A stretch of 64,000 nt of DNA from Candidatus Marinarcus aquaticus (GCF_004116335.1 NZ_PDKN01000005.1:62001-126000), one strand, 5' to 3'. Shown: positions 53,287-62,885, numbered from the stretch's first letter. A program made the numbers and translations. Notes: generated by a model from the letters alone, not told the origin.

Positions 53287-53937
53287 CTACCAATGAATCA
53301 TTGTTTTGCCTTTGGATTGTAAAATATCATTCGTTTTTGAGAAGTGTTTGCATCCAAAAAACCCTCGATATGAAGAGAGGGGACTGGGATGAGGGGCAGT
53401 TAAAATATGGTGTTTACTTGCATCTATGAGTTTACTCTTTGAAATAGCAGGGGCTCCCCACAATAAAAAGACCACATTATCACACTGTTGTGAGATATGT
53501 TTGATGATATTATCTGTGAAGATTTCCCATCCCAATTTATGGTGAGATTTGGGTTTGGCTTCTTCTACGGTTAAAATGGTGTTCAAAAGAAGTACGCCTT
53601 CATTGGCCCAAGGGGTTAAATTCCCATTTAAACAGCATGAATCTCGCCCCAAATCATCTTTAATCTCTTTTAAAATATTTTGCATGGAAGGTGGGTTTTT
53701 AATCTCACTTGGAGTTGAAAATGCCAATCCTTGCGCTTGTCCTTCTCCATGATAAGGGTCTTGTCCTAAAATGACGACTTTAAGCTTTTCAAGTGGGGTT
53801 TGTTTAAATGCATTGTAAATGTTCTTTTTAGCAGGAAAGACTTGGCTGGTTTCGTAACGTTTCTCTATTTCGTGTTGTAAATGTTTAAAATAGGGTTGTT
53901 GTTGTTCGTTGTGTATGATTTCATTCCATGTTTTCAT
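53287..53937 (-). CDS. ung: Uracil-DNA glycosylase
   Basis: Ung removes uracil from DNA. The 216-residue protein has the water-activating Asp in VVILGQDPYHGEGQAQGLAF, LLNTILTVEEAKP and the His-bearing APHPSPLSSYRGFFG. It is convergent with the diguanylate cyclase gene, with one base between stops. Confidence 0.96.
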   Translation of the reverse strand: MKTWNEIIHNEQQQPYFKHLQHEIEKRYETSQVFPAKKNIYNAFKQTPLEKLKVVILGQDPYHGEGQAQGLAFSTPSEIKNPPSMQNILKEIKDDLGRDSCCLNGNLTPWANEGVLLLNTILTVEEAKPKSHHKLGWEIFTDNIIKHISQQCDNVVFLLWGAPAISKSKLIDASKHHILTAPHPSPLSSYRGFFGCKHFSKTNDILQSKGKTMIHW

Positions 53938-54049
53938 CTTTATCCTTTTATAGACATATTATCGCAAAAATAGGGTTAAGTATGGATTGTTTAAACCAAT
54001 TTTATTAGGGTATTGGATACATTAACATATATATTTATAAGGATGAATA

Positions 54050-54349
54050 ATGACACTACTTCAAATAGATTTTCCACATCAAGGGCCTTTTGGTCAAGAG
54101 ATGGTGCAAATGATGAGTGATTTAGCAAAAGATATTGCACAAGAAAAGGGTTTACGTTATAAACTTTGGACAGAGAATGAACAAACCAAAGAAGCAGGTG
54201 GTATTTATCTGTTTGATAACAAAGAAGAGGCATTGAACTATTTGGATAAACACACCAAAAGATTAGAGAGTTTTGGGTACAGCAATATTAACAGTAAAGT
54301 GTTTGATATCAATGAAGATTTAAGTAGACTAAGCAAAGCAGTTTTTTAA
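54050..54349 (+). CDS. YdhR-like monooxygenase-fold protein
   Basis: The 99-residue protein matches the YdhR pattern: LLQIDFPHQGPFGQEM, YKLWTENEQTKEAGGIYLF and TKRLESFGYSNINSKVFDIN. YdhR has a dimeric ferredoxin-like barrel and an uncertain oxygenase role. The start follows AAGGATGAATA. It is monocistronic, with a perfect terminator. Confidence 0.87.
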   Translation: MTLLQIDFPHQGPFGQEMVQMMSDLAKDIAQEKGLRYKLWTENEQTKEAGGIYLFDNKEEALNYLDKHTKRLESFGYSNINSKVFDINEDLSRLSKAVF

Positions 54350-54350
54350 A

Positions 54351-54385
54351 AAATAAAGAAGGTTTAAGGGGGACCTTCTTTATTT
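54351..54385. terminator. Bidirectional terminator after the YdhR-like gene
   Basis: AAATAAAGAAGGT and ACCTTCTTTATTT form a perfect 13-bp stem with a 9-base loop. Confidence 0.88.
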
Positions 54386-54424
54386 AATCTGTTTGTATGT
54401 GTAAGCTTGACCGGTTCTTACAAA

Positions 54425-54451
54425 GCAATGTATGACTACATTGCCCCTTTT
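54425..54451. terminator. Second hairpin before the prpF end
   Basis: GCAATGTA-TGAC-TACATTGC is followed by CCCTTTTT, an 8-bp terminator-like stem between the YdhR-like gene and convergent prpF. Confidence 0.65.
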
Positions 54452-54462
54452 TAGGTCAAAGA

Positions 54463-55632
54463 TCAGTAGGTATCAGCTGGAACGAAAACGTATCCGTCCA
54501 TGATGATTCTTGCACTTCTGCTCATACTTGCTTTTTCAACCGTGTAATTATCGCCATTTTTAGACAGCGTTGCACCCACTTTAATCGCACCACTTGGATG
54601 ACCAAAAGTTACAGAGTCTTTCTCTCCACCACCAGCAGCAATATTGACTAAAGTTCCTGGAATACAAGCCGCTACTCCAATTGCAACAGAGGCTGTACCC
54701 ATCATGGCGTGATGCAGTTGTTGCATCGAAAGTGCTCGTACATGCAAATCCATTTCAGTTGCTTTCATTGCTTTACCACTTGATGTGATAAAGTCTTGAG
54801 CAGGAGATACAAATGCAATTTTTGGTGTGTGTTGTTGTGTTTGAGCATCTTCAGGAGATTTCATCACACCCATCTTAAGAGCACCTGCAATTCTGATTTT
54901 TTCAAATCGCTCTAAAGCTTCAGTGTCAGAGTTAATATCTCCTTGAAGTTCGCATCCTTTGTATCCAATCTCATCTGCATTTACAAATACGGTTGGAATA
55001 CCCGCAGTAATCATGGTTGCTTTAAATGTACCCACACCAGGAACTTCTAAATCATCGACTAAATTTCCTGTAGGGAAAAGTTCTTCAGAAGGGTCTACGG
55101 GTTCAACGAATTCTAATACAATCTCTTCAGCAGGGAATGCAACACCATCAATTTCGTAATCTCCCATCTCTTTTACCATACCGTCTTCCATGGTGACATA
55201 ACAAAGAATGGTTTTTTTGATATTGGCTTGCCAAATTCGTACACAACATACCCCATTGTCTGGAACGTTATCGACTAAACCTTCTTTAATGGCAAATGGA
55301 CCCACTGCACTTGATAAGTTTCCGCAGTTTCCACTCATATCCACAAAATCTTTATCAATGGCTACTTGGCAGAAGTAGTAGTCTACATCGTGACCGGGTA
55401 CCTCTGATTTTCCTACTAAAATCGCTTTTGATGTTGATGAAGTTGCTCCACCCATACCATCAATTTGCTTTTTATATAAATCAGGAGAACCTACGATTCT
55501 TTGAAGCAGTTTGTCTCTTTTTGCAGGGTCATTTTTTGTCTCTTCTGGTAAATCAGCAATGTTAAAAAATGTTCCTTTTGAAGTACCACCTCGCATATAG
55601 GTTGCTTTTACTTTGAATTGTGGTTTATATGC
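54463..55632 (-). CDS. prpF: 2-methylaconitate cis-trans isomerase PrpF
   Basis: PrpF isomerises 2-methylaconitate after AcnD. The 389-residue protein has the PrpF start KATYMRGGTSKGTFF, GMGGATSSTSKAILV, MSGNCGNLSSAVGPFA and VTFGHPSGAIKVG. An in-frame ATG at 55662 is less likely than the ATG at 55632, which follows AAGGAACAATCAT and begins MAYKPQFKVKATY. Last gene of the prpBC-acnD-prpF run. Confidence 0.94.
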   Translation of the reverse strand, partial: AYKPQFKVKATYMRGGTSKGTFFNIADLPEETKNDPAKRDKLLQRIVGSPDLYKKQIDGMGGATSSTSKAILVGKSEVPGHDVDYYFCQVAIDKDFVDMSGNCGNLSSAVGPFAIKEGLVDNVPDNGVCCVRIWQANIKKTILCYVTMEDGMVKEMGDYEIDGVAFPAEEIVLEFVEPVDPSEELFPTGNLVDDLEVPGVGTFKATMITAGIPTVFVNADEIGYKGCELQGDINSDTEALERFEKIRIAGALKMGVMKSPEDAQTQQHTPKIAFVSPAQDFITSSGKAMKATEMDLHVRALSMQQLHHAMMGTASVAIGVAACIPGTLVNIAAGGGEKDSVTFGHPSGAIKVGATLSKNGDNYTVEKASMSRSARIIMDGYVFVPADTY

Positions 55633-55820
55633 CATATGATTGTTCCTTAAAAAATGTTCCATTTTTGAAGGGACCTTTTAGTGTTTGTCTTCTTTTTATC
55701 GATGGGAATAAATCCCATTTAAAAGAAGCAAAATCCTAAAGAGGCTAACGAGTTAGCCTTGTGTCTCTCAAGTTTGAATGGTTATTAAAAAAGTTTATTT
55801 AACTTCTTTAAAAAACATTC

Positions 55821-55837
55821 TAGGGCTTAAAGCCCTA
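55821..55837 (-). terminator. Small hairpin after acnD
   Basis: TAGGGCT-TAA-AGCCCTA, followed on the minus strand by GAATGTTTTTT, follows the acnD stop. It may reduce readthrough into prpF. Confidence 0.5.
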
Positions 55838-55846
55838 AAATTTGTG

Positions 55847-58438
55847 TTACCCTTCAGCAACAACGTCTTTAGCGAATTTTTGTAAAATACCACCGTTTTT
55901 ATAGACTTCAACTTCAGCAGAAGTATCAAGTCTACAAAGCACGTTGAATTTAACCACTTCACCATTTGCTCGTGTCATAACAACCGTTAAGTCACATCTT
56001 GGAGTAATTTCTCCTTCAATATCAAACGTTTCGCTTCCATCAATGTTGTATGTAAATCGTGTTTCACCCTCTTTGAATTGTAAAGGAAGTACACCCATTC
56101 CAACAAGGTTTGTTCTATGAATTCTTTCAATTGATTCTGCAATTAAAACTTCAACACCTGCAAGTCTTACACCTTTAGCTGCCCAGTCTCTTGACGACCC
56201 TTGTCCATAGTTTGTACCTGCAATAATGATAAGCGGTTGTTTTCTTTTGTTATACTCTTCAATGGCTTCCCACATTCTTGACTCAGTACCTTCTGGCATG
56301 ATTTTTGTCAAGGAACCTTGTTTCACGTTTCCATTTTCATCTTTAACCATTTCGTTAAAAAGTTTAGGGTTGGCTAAAGTAGCTCTACTAGCTGTATTGT
56401 GATCCCCTCTGTGTGTTGCATAAGAGTTTAAGTCTTCTACTGGAAGTCCCATTTTCAGACAATATTCACCTGAAGCTGAATCTGGCAGGATTGCATTCGA
56501 AGGTGATAAGTGGTCTGTTGTGATGTTATCTGGGAAAACTCCAAGTGGTCTTAACCCTTTAAGCGCTGGCATTTGCATATACTCATCTTCCCAATATGGT
56601 GGTTTTTGAATATACGTTGAGTTTGGATTCCATTTATAAAATGGCTCCGCTTTTACAGCAGTTAATCCATCTCGGTTGAACATTGGCTCATAGATTTCAT
56701 TAAACATTTCTGGTTTAACAGAAGAAGCAATGACTGCATCAATCTCTTCATCTGTTGGCCATAAATCTTTAAGTTTGATATCATTACCGTTGGCATCTTT
56801 TCCAAGTGAGTCGTTTTCAATATCAAATCGGATTGTTCCAGCCAATGCGTATGCAATAACCAATGCTGGAGAAGCTAAAAACGCCTCTTTTACGTATGGA
56901 TGGATTCGTCCATCAAAGTTTCGATTACCTGAAAGTACCGCAGTTGTATAGATATCTCTGTCAACCACTTCTTGTTGAATTTTTGGATCAAGAGCTCCGG
57001 ACATACCGTTACATGTAGTACACGCAAAACCAACAATACCAAAACCTAATTTTTCAAGCTCTGGTAAAAGTCCCGCTTCTTTTAAGTATACTTCCGCCAC
57101 TTTAGATCCAGGTGCTAAAGAAGACTTAACCCAAGGTTTTCTGTCTAATCCAAGTGCGTTTGCTTTTTTAGCCAGTAAACCAGCTGCAACCACGTTTCTT
57201 GGGTTTGAAGTATTGGTACATGACGTAATTGCAGCAATCAAGATACCACCATCTGGAATGAAGTCACCCTCTTGAGTCCACTCTTTTACAATTCCTTCAT
57301 CTTTAAGTGTTGATGTAGGAACCAATTTGTGTGGTTTAGAAGGACCAGCTAAACTTCTTGTAACGTTTGTTAAATCAAATTTTAAAGTTCGTGCATAGGT
57401 TGCTTTATCAAAGGCATCTGCCCATAAACCATTTGCTTTTGCATACGCTTCTACTAATTTAACTTGATCAGAATCTCGACCTGTTAATTTTAAGTAGTCA
57501 ATGGTTTGTTCATCGATTGCAAACATACCAGCACTTGCACCATACTCAGGAGTCATGTTTGCAATGGTCGCTCGATCCCCTAAGTTAAGGTATTGAACCC
57601 CAGAACCAAAGAACTCTAAGTATGCAGAGATGACATTATTTTCTCGTAAGAATGAAGTCAATGCTAACGCAATATCCGTTGCAGTAATTCCAGGTGCTCT
57701 TGTACCTACAATTTCAATGCCAATGATTTCTGGAACCCTCATATATGATGGATTACCAAGCATGACGTTTTCAGCTTCTAATCCACCAACACCCACAGCA
57801 ATTACACCCAATGCGTCAACGTGTGGCGTGTGTGAATCAGTTCCTACTAATGTATCAGGAGAGGCAATTCCATCGATGTTGTGAACAACTGGAGACATTT
57901 TTTCTAAGTTGATTTGGTGCATGATACCATTACCTGGAGGAATAACGTCAACATTATTAAAGGCTTCTTTAGTCCAGTTAATAAAGTGGAATCTGTCCGC
58001 ATTTCTTCTGTCTTCTATGTCTCTGTTTTTTTGGAACGCATCTGGGTCAAATCCACCACACTCTACTGCTAGTGAGTGATCCACGATAAGTTGTGTAGGA
58101 ACCACTGGGTTCACTTTATCTGGATTTCCACCTTTTGAAGCAACCGCCTCTCTAAGACCAGCTAAGTCAACAAATGCCGTTAAACCTAAGATATCGTGAC
58201 AGATAACTCTTGAAGGGTACCAAGGGAAATCTTTGTCGGTTCTTTTTTCAATTAATTGAATTAAAGAGTCTTTTAAATCTTCACTTGGACATTTTCGAAT
58301 TAAGTTCTCAGCCAACACTCTTGAAGTGTAGTTCAACTTCTCAAAAGAACCCAGTTGAATATCTTCAACGGCACTTTTCACGTCATAATATTTTACATCT
58401 AAACCATCTAATTGTTTAAGATATTTTTCGTTTGTCAT
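55847..58438 (-). CDS. acnD: 2-methylcitrate dehydratase, Fe/S-dependent AcnD
   Basis: AcnD dehydrates 2-methylcitrate to 2-methylaconitate. The 863-residue protein has the aconitase domains with GTDSHTPHVDALGVIAVGVG, TSCTNTSNPRNVVAAGL and cluster cysteines in GFACTTCNGMSGAL, and a swivel domain with GSSRDWAAKGVRL. Length and pairing with prpF mark AcnD rather than a housekeeping aconitase. Confidence 0.92.
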   Translation of the reverse strand: MTNEKYLKQLDGLDVKYYDVKSAVEDIQLGSFEKLNYTSRVLAENLIRKCPSEDLKDSLIQLIEKRTDKDFPWYPSRVICHDILGLTAFVDLAGLREAVASKGGNPDKVNPVVPTQLIVDHSLAVECGGFDPDAFQKNRDIEDRRNADRFHFINWTKEAFNNVDVIPPGNGIMHQINLEKMSPVVHNIDGIASPDTLVGTDSHTPHVDALGVIAVGVGGLEAENVMLGNPSYMRVPEIIGIEIVGTRAPGITATDIALALTSFLRENNVISAYLEFFGSGVQYLNLGDRATIANMTPEYGASAGMFAIDEQTIDYLKLTGRDSDQVKLVEAYAKANGLWADAFDKATYARTLKFDLTNVTRSLAGPSKPHKLVPTSTLKDEGIVKEWTQEGDFIPDGGILIAAITSCTNTSNPRNVVAAGLLAKKANALGLDRKPWVKSSLAPGSKVAEVYLKEAGLLPELEKLGFGIVGFACTTCNGMSGALDPKIQQEVVDRDIYTTAVLSGNRNFDGRIHPYVKEAFLASPALVIAYALAGTIRFDIENDSLGKDANGNDIKLKDLWPTDEEIDAVIASSVKPEMFNEIYEPMFNRDGLTAVKAEPFYKWNPNSTYIQKPPYWEDEYMQMPALKGLRPLGVFPDNITTDHLSPSNAILPDSASGEYCLKMGLPVEDLNSYATHRGDHNTASRATLANPKLFNEMVKDENGNVKQGSLTKIMPEGTESRMWEAIEEYNKRKQPLIIIAGTNYGQGSSRDWAAKGVRLAGVEVLIAESIERIHRTNLVGMGVLPLQFKEGETRFTYNIDGSETFDIEGEITPRCDLTVVMTRANGEVVKFNVLCRLDTSAEVEVYKNGGILQKFAKDVVAEG

Positions 58439-58609
58439 TGTTCTATCCCATATTGTAATCTCATAGGAATGTGCAATTGCTTATCCTATTTTTCTGCAAT
58501 GATGCAGTACTAGCACACTCTTCAGTTGCCTCAATCGTGTTGAAGCCACTGAAAATCGTATTTGTTCAGTTTGGTGTTGATACCCCAAGGGGCAGATAAG
58601 AGAGAGCTC
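58439..58609 (-). other. prpC-acnD intergenic region with stop-codon hairpin
   Basis: On the minus strand CAGATAAGAG and CTCTTATCTG form a 10-bp stem that includes the prpC TAA, followed by a small CCCCTTGGGG palindrome. The hairpin itself spans about 58593-58616 and so runs into the end of prpC. It may attenuate transcription into acnD or stabilise the upstream mRNA. No gene is seen. Confidence 0.55.
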
Positions 58610-59716
58610 TTATCTGTCAGCAAGCGCTACGAACGCTCTTGGTTCAGGACCAGTATACTCAGAACTTGGTCTGATGATTCTGTTGTTAGCTCGTTGTTCA
58701 AATGCGTGAGCAGCCCATCCAGCAGCTCTTGACATAATAAATAGAGGCGTGTAGTATAATCTTTCAATTTGCATGTAGTGATAGATTAATCCACCGAAGA
58801 AGTCGATATTGTCTGGAAGACCTTTTTCAGCTTTTACTTTATCTCTGATTGCTTTAGCAATATCGAACAGTTTAGGATCAGAAGTCTCTAACTCTTTTAA
58901 CTCTTTTGCTAACTCAAATCCAATAGGAGATCTTGGGTCTAATTCTCTGTAAACTCGGTGACCAAATCCCATGATTTTCTCTTTTTTAGCGAACAATTTA
59001 TCAACTTCAGCCAATGCATGCTCTACGTTATCAAATTGTAATACGAATTTAATGGCAACTTCATTTGCTCCACCATGTAAGTGACCTTTTAATGTACCAA
59101 TACCCGTTGTCATACAAGAGTAGATGTCTGATAAAGTTGATGCAGTAATTCTGTTTGCAAATGTTGAAGCATTGAATTCATGCTCAGCATACAGAGTTAA
59201 CATAGCATTCATTGCTTTAACTTCTACGTCAAAAGGTTTTTTTTCTTTTAATCTTTCAACAATGAACCCTGCCATTGTTTGCTCTTCAGAGATTAAATCA
59301 ATCTCTTTACCGTTTACGTGCCAGTGATGCCAGTAAACTAAGAATGATGGAAATGCACCTAAAAGTTTAGTGATTTTGTCCATTTGATCAGAAAAATCTT
59401 CTGCTTCTGGGAATACACATCCGTAAGCTGAAGTTGCAGTTTTCATTACATCCATTGGGTGAGCTGATGCTGGGATCGCTCTTAATACTTCTTTTACTGC
59501 AGCAGGAAGTTGTCTTGCTTCAATAATTTTGTCTTGGAACAGTTTTAACTCTTTTTTGTTTGGTAATTCACCTACTAATAAAAGGTATGCTACTTCTTCG
59601 AAATCTGCTTTTAAAGCTAAATCTGCGATGTCATAACCTCTGTAGTTAAGTCCGTTTCCTAATCCACACGTACAAATTGACGATTGTCCAGCTGTTACAC
59701 CTGCTAATCCACTCAT
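58610..59716 (-). CDS. prpC: 2-methylcitrate synthase
   Basis: PrpC condenses propionyl-CoA with oxaloacetate. The 368-residue citrate synthase-family protein has NYRGYDIADLA, LKGHLHGGANEVAIKF and the catalytic KIMGFGHRVYRELDPRSP. It sits between prpB and acnD. The short length fits PrpC rather than the larger GltA. Confidence 0.95.
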   Translation of the reverse strand: MSGLAGVTAGQSSICTCGLGNGLNYRGYDIADLALKADFEEVAYLLLVGELPNKKELKLFQDKIIEARQLPAAVKEVLRAIPASAHPMDVMKTATSAYGCVFPEAEDFSDQMDKITKLLGAFPSFLVYWHHWHVNGKEIDLISEEQTMAGFIVERLKEKKPFDVEVKAMNAMLTLYAEHEFNASTFANRITASTLSDIYSCMTTGIGTLKGHLHGGANEVAIKFVLQFDNVEHALAEVDKLFAKKEKIMGFGHRVYRELDPRSPIGFELAKELKELETSDPKLFDIAKAIRDKVKAEKGLPDNIDFFGGLIYHYMQIERLYYTPLFIMSRAAGWAAHAFEQRANNRIIRPSSEYTGPEPRAFVALADR

Positions 59717-59771
59717 ATTAATTCTCCCTTGTTGAATTTAAAATTAAAAAATTTCGATTTTTATTGTAATG

Positions 59772-60659
59772 TTATTTTGCTTTACCTTTAGCAAATAAAG
59801 CATCCATTTTTTTCTCATAGTCATGATACCCTAACATATCGTAGAGCTCCATTCTTGTTTGCATTGTATCAAGAACACCTTCTTGTGTACCTTTGTCTTT
59901 TAACTCTTGATATACAGCAAGCGCAGCTTTGTTCATTGCTCTGAATGCTGATAATGGGTAAAGAACCATATCAATTCCAACTTCTGCAAGCTCTTCAGTT
60001 GTGAACATTGGTGTTGCACCAAATTCAGTGATGTTTGCTAACACTGGTACTGACATTTTTTCAGTAAACTCTTTATACTCTTTTAATGTATGGATTGCTT
60101 CAGCAAAGATTGCATCTGCTCCCGCTTCAACGTATGCTAATGCTCTGTCAACTGCAGCTTGTTGACCTTCAGAAGCGTGTGCATCTGTTCGTGCAATGAT
60201 ATAAAAATCTGGGTCTAATTCATTTTTAGCATCCACTGCTGCTCGGATTCTGTCACACATTTCTTCTGTTGAAACCAACTCTTTGTTTGGTCGGTGACCA
60301 CATCTTTTTGCAGCAACTTGATCTTCAATATGTAAACCAGCTGCACCAGATCTGATAAACTCTTTAACTGTACGAGCCACATTAAATGCATGTCCCCAAC
60401 CAGTATCAGCATCTACGATTAATGGTGTATCACAAATTGAAGTGATTCTTCTAACATCAATACATACGTCTTCGATCATCGTCATACCTAAATCAGGTAG
60501 ACCATAAGATGCGTTTGCAATACCTCCACCTGAAAGGTAAATTGCTTTGTGACCCACTTTTGTAGCTTGTAATGCTTGGTAAGCATTAATCGTACCTACA
60601 ATTTGTAGAGGTTTTTCTTGTGCAAGTGCTTCTCTAAATCTTTTTCCTGCGCTCATCAT
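59772..60659 (-). CDS. prpB: 2-methylisocitrate lyase
   Basis: PrpB cleaves 2-methylisocitrate to succinate and pyruvate. The 295-residue protein has [34 protein letters not shown] and the catalytic Cys in [12 protein letters not shown]. It is the first gene of the operon (AAGGAATGTCAT before ATG), divergent from the HTH gene. Confidence 0.96.
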   Translation of the reverse strand: MMSAGKRFREALAQEKPLQIVGTINAYQALQATKVGHKAIYLSGGGIANASYGLPDLGMTMIEDVCIDVRRITSICDTPLIVDADTGWGHAFNVARTVKEFIRSGAAGLHIEDQVAAKRCGHRPNKELVSTEEMCDRIRAAVDAKNELDPDFYIIARTDAHASEGQQAAVDRALAYVEAGADAIFAEAIHTLKEYKEFTEKMSVPVLANITEFGATPMFTTEELAEVGIDMVLYPLSAFRAMNKAALAVYQELKDKGTQEGVLDTMQTRMELYDMLGYHDYEKKMDALFAKGKAK

Positions 60660-60770
60660 ATGACATTCCTTATGTTAAATTTCAGTTGAGTTTATTATAC
60701 AGGATTAAACAATGTTAGAGGTGTATAGTTTTTGCAAGGATAAATACATTTTTTTTACATACTTCTATTT

Positions 60771-60799
60771 TATGTACATATTTTGTTCTTATGTATAAT
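60771..60799. promoter_or_regulatory. Candidate operator and -10 in the prp divergent region
   Basis: A perfect palindrome TATGTACATA (60771-60780) is preceded by TTTACATA and followed by TTATGTATAATT, a cluster of related ATGTA elements. A TATAAT at 60794-60799 would serve the HTH gene. The protein that binds here is not known. Confidence 0.45.
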
Positions 60800-60841
60800 T
60801 ATGGTACAATAAATGAATATTTTTTGACAAAAAGGTAAAAA

Positions 60842-61819
60842 ATGTTTTATAAAAACAGCATTGAAAAAATCATAGAAATCTATAATCGTTCCCATTTAAG
60901 TATATCAAAATTTGCTTCACTCATTCAAAAAGACAGACGCACTGTTACGTCTTGGATTGACCAAATGAGCGATATTGAACCTTCTTCAAGTGTTAAAGAG
61001 AATATTTGTAAAACTTTCAGGTACCCTGATTATATTTGGGAAGAGGGGTGTATGGGTGAAGACTTTTTAAAATCCATCACACAAATTCCTCAAAAAGAGG
61101 TACGAATCATTGATGAAGACTACACTGGACGCTTAAAATACATCATGGAGATGGAACAAAACCGACGATTTGTCATACAAGCACAGTTTCCTGGACCCAT
61201 GTATCGAGACTCTGCTGTACAAAAAGTGTACAGAACAAGAACAAGTGCAGAGATAGAAGAGCTTAAACAAGGACGAATTGATCAGATGCTTCGATATGAC
61301 TATGATACTACTGAATGGTACTCGATTAAATCTATTTTGTCGTTTTGTTTTGCCAGCATTGGAAACTTCTATACCAAAGAGGAGAAGATTGCTATTTTGG
61401 ATCTGATATATGAATTGTTTAATAACAACTATAATAAAAAACTGTTTCTATTTGACTCATTCTCACGAAAAATTTATGGAATGGAAACGACCTATATCTC
61501 TATCAATGTCAAACAAAAAGTGCTGTTTTTTAAATCGCCTATTGAATCGGTGTTTATTGAAATAAGAAATAAAAAACTCGTAGAGCGTATGCACAAATAC
61601 TACTCTTCTCCAGTAGAAGCACCAACGCATGTCAACTTTTTAGAATCTGTAAAAATTATCAAAATTTTACAAGATGCGCTAAAATACAACAACAGTTTAG
61701 AGCAAGCCTATGAAACGATTAATCGTACAACCGATTATGGTGAGCTGTTTTACAACAACTTAAGTATTGATTTACAAAAAAAAGTAACGCCTCCTAAAGA
61801 GGGACAAAGAAGGAACTAG
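60842..61819 (+). CDS. HTH-domain protein, candidate prp operon regulator
   Basis: I do not recognise a named family. The 325-residue protein has an N-terminal helix-turn-helix-like segment (about 19-40, SISKFASLIQKDRRTVTSWI). A mixed alpha/beta region follows with no membrane segment and no sigma-54 ATPase or LysR-type effector domain. It is divergently transcribed from prpB across 182 bp with ATGTA palindromes, the usual position of a local regulator. Known Prp regulators (PrpR, GntR type) look different. Confidence 0.55.
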   Translation: MFYKNSIEKIIEIYNRSHLSISKFASLIQKDRRTVTSWIDQMSDIEPSSSVKENICKTFRYPDYIWEEGCMGEDFLKSITQIPQKEVRIIDEDYTGRLKYIMEMEQNRRFVIQAQFPGPMYRDSAVQKVYRTRTSAEIEELKQGRIDQMLRYDYDTTEWYSIKSILSFCFASIGNFYTKEEKIAILDLIYELFNNNYNKKLFLFDSFSRKIYGMETTYISINVKQKVLFFKSPIESVFIEIRNKKLVERMHKYYSSPVEAPTHVNFLESVKIIKILQDALKYNNSLEQAYETINRTTDYGELFYNNLSIDLQKKVTPPKEGQRRN

Positions 61820-61973
61820 TGTGAGAGTTCTCTTTCCCCCCTCAAACTTGGTGTTATGATAGAAAGTTTGAATTAGTCATTACTTATTAGGTGGCTCCTT
61901 CATATATTTTCTATCAAGCCGGGAATCTAAAACAAATAAAAACTCTGTAAATGAAGACAATTATTCTCTTGTA

Positions 61974-61991
61974 TTGTGATTCTCATCACAG
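61974..61991 (+). promoter_or_regulatory. Crp/Fnr-type palindrome upstream of the DUF4242 pair
   Basis: TTGTGATTCTCATCACAG is TTGTGA-N6-TCACAG, a near-perfect Crp-like palindrome about 77 bp before the ATG at 62068. Confidence 0.6.
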
Positions 61992-62021
61992 AATAAATTT
62001 TTATATTTTTCTACAATTATT

Positions 62022-62035
62022 CTGATGTACATCAA
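62022..62035 (+). promoter_or_regulatory. FNR-like box close to the DUF4242 start
   Basis: CTGATGTACATCAA matches TTGAT-N4-ATCAA with one mismatch, 32 bp before the first ATG. It could be an activator or a repressor site. Confidence 0.55.
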
Positions 62036-62067
62036 AAACTAATTAGAAAATCAAATAAAGGAAAAAA

Positions 62068-62364
62068 ATGAGTAACCTAAAGTTTTTCATTGATACACAT
62101 GACAAAAATAGTGAGACTTTTCCAGCCAGTATTACACCTGAACAAATGGAAGGTTTTTATCAAAAGTATGAAGCTGCTTGTGCCCAAGAAGGTGTAATCT
62201 CTCTTCGAATACATGTAGGCTTTGAAGATGGAAAAGCATTCTGTTTTAATATGGCACCTAATGTAGAAGCTGTCAAAAGAGTCCACGATAAAGTTGGATT
62301 ACCCTATGAGAGTATCACAGAAGTTAATACCATCACTCCAGGTGACTTAGCACTATTAAGTTAA
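62068..62364 (+). CDS. DUF4242-domain protein, cytoplasmic copy
   Basis: The 98-residue protein fits the DUF4242 pattern: KFFIDTHDKNSETFPASITP, VISLRIHVGFEDGKAFCFNM, APNVEAVKRVHDKVGLP and ITEVNTITPGDL. Some members bind nickel. It has no export signal. The next gene carries almost the same domain behind a Tat signal. The start follows AAAGGAAAAA. Confidence 0.8.
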   Translation: MSNLKFFIDTHDKNSETFPASITPEQMEGFYQKYEAACAQEGVISLRIHVGFEDGKAFCFNMAPNVEAVKRVHDKVGLPYESITEVNTITPGDLALLS

Positions 62365-62377
62365 TCCAATCATATTT

Positions 62378-62405
62378 ACTTGTAATGCCATTTGGCATTA
62401 CAAGT
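62378..62405. terminator. Hairpin between the two DUF4242 genes
   Basis: ACTTGTAATGCCA and TGGCATTACAAGT form a perfect 13-bp stem. It matches the hairpin after the second copy (62896-62924) and so seems duplicated with the gene. No T tract. Confidence 0.75.
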
Positions 62406-62432
62406 ACTCCAAAAATTCATAAAGGAATCAAA

Positions 62433-62885
62433 ATGAACCATGATAATTCAACCAATGAAATTATGGATGATGAATTAAATCGACGAGAGTTTATTAAAAA
62501 AGCAGGCATAGTAGCTGGAATAGTGGCATTATCCTCTCCTCTTACACCACTGACACTCAATGCCAGTAAAATAAAGAAAAATCTAGTTGAAGGTAAGATG
62601 AAGTTTTTTATTGATACCCATGATAAAAATACTCAAACTTTTCCAGCAGATATTACACCTAAACAAATGGAAAGTTTTTATCAAAAGTATGAAGCTGCTT
62701 GTGCCCAAGAAGGTGTAATCTCTCTTCGAATACATGTAGGTTTTGAAGATGGAAAAGCATTCTGTTTTAATATGGCACCTAATGTAGAAGCTGTCAAAAG
62801 AGTCCATGATAAAGTTGGATTACCATATGAGAGTATCACAGAAGTAAATACTATTACACCTGCTGATTTAGCTTTATTAAACTGA
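62433..62885 (+). CDS. DUF4242-domain protein with Tat signal, exported copy
   Basis: The 150-residue protein has a twin-arginine signal (DDELNRREFIKKAGIVAG, then a hydrophobic stretch ending near LTLNAS) followed by the DUF4242 domain. The domain is nearly identical to the upstream copy. Tat export usually means folding or cofactor insertion in the cytoplasm. An in-frame start at 62385 lies in the hairpin region. ATG 62433 follows AAAGGAATCAAA and is preferred. Confidence 0.8.
   Translation: MNHDNSTNEIMDDELNRREFIKKAGIVAGIVALSSPLTPLTLNASKIKKNLVEGKMKFFIDTHDKNTQTFPADITPKQMESFYQKYEAACAQEGVISLRIHVGFEDGKAFCFNMAPNVEAVKRVHDKVGLPYESITEVNTITPADLALLN

Noticed and set aside
54387-54424. GTAAG-CTTAC mini-hairpin before prpF
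   Set aside because: A five-base stem with an 11-base loop is within chance for this AT-rich DNA.
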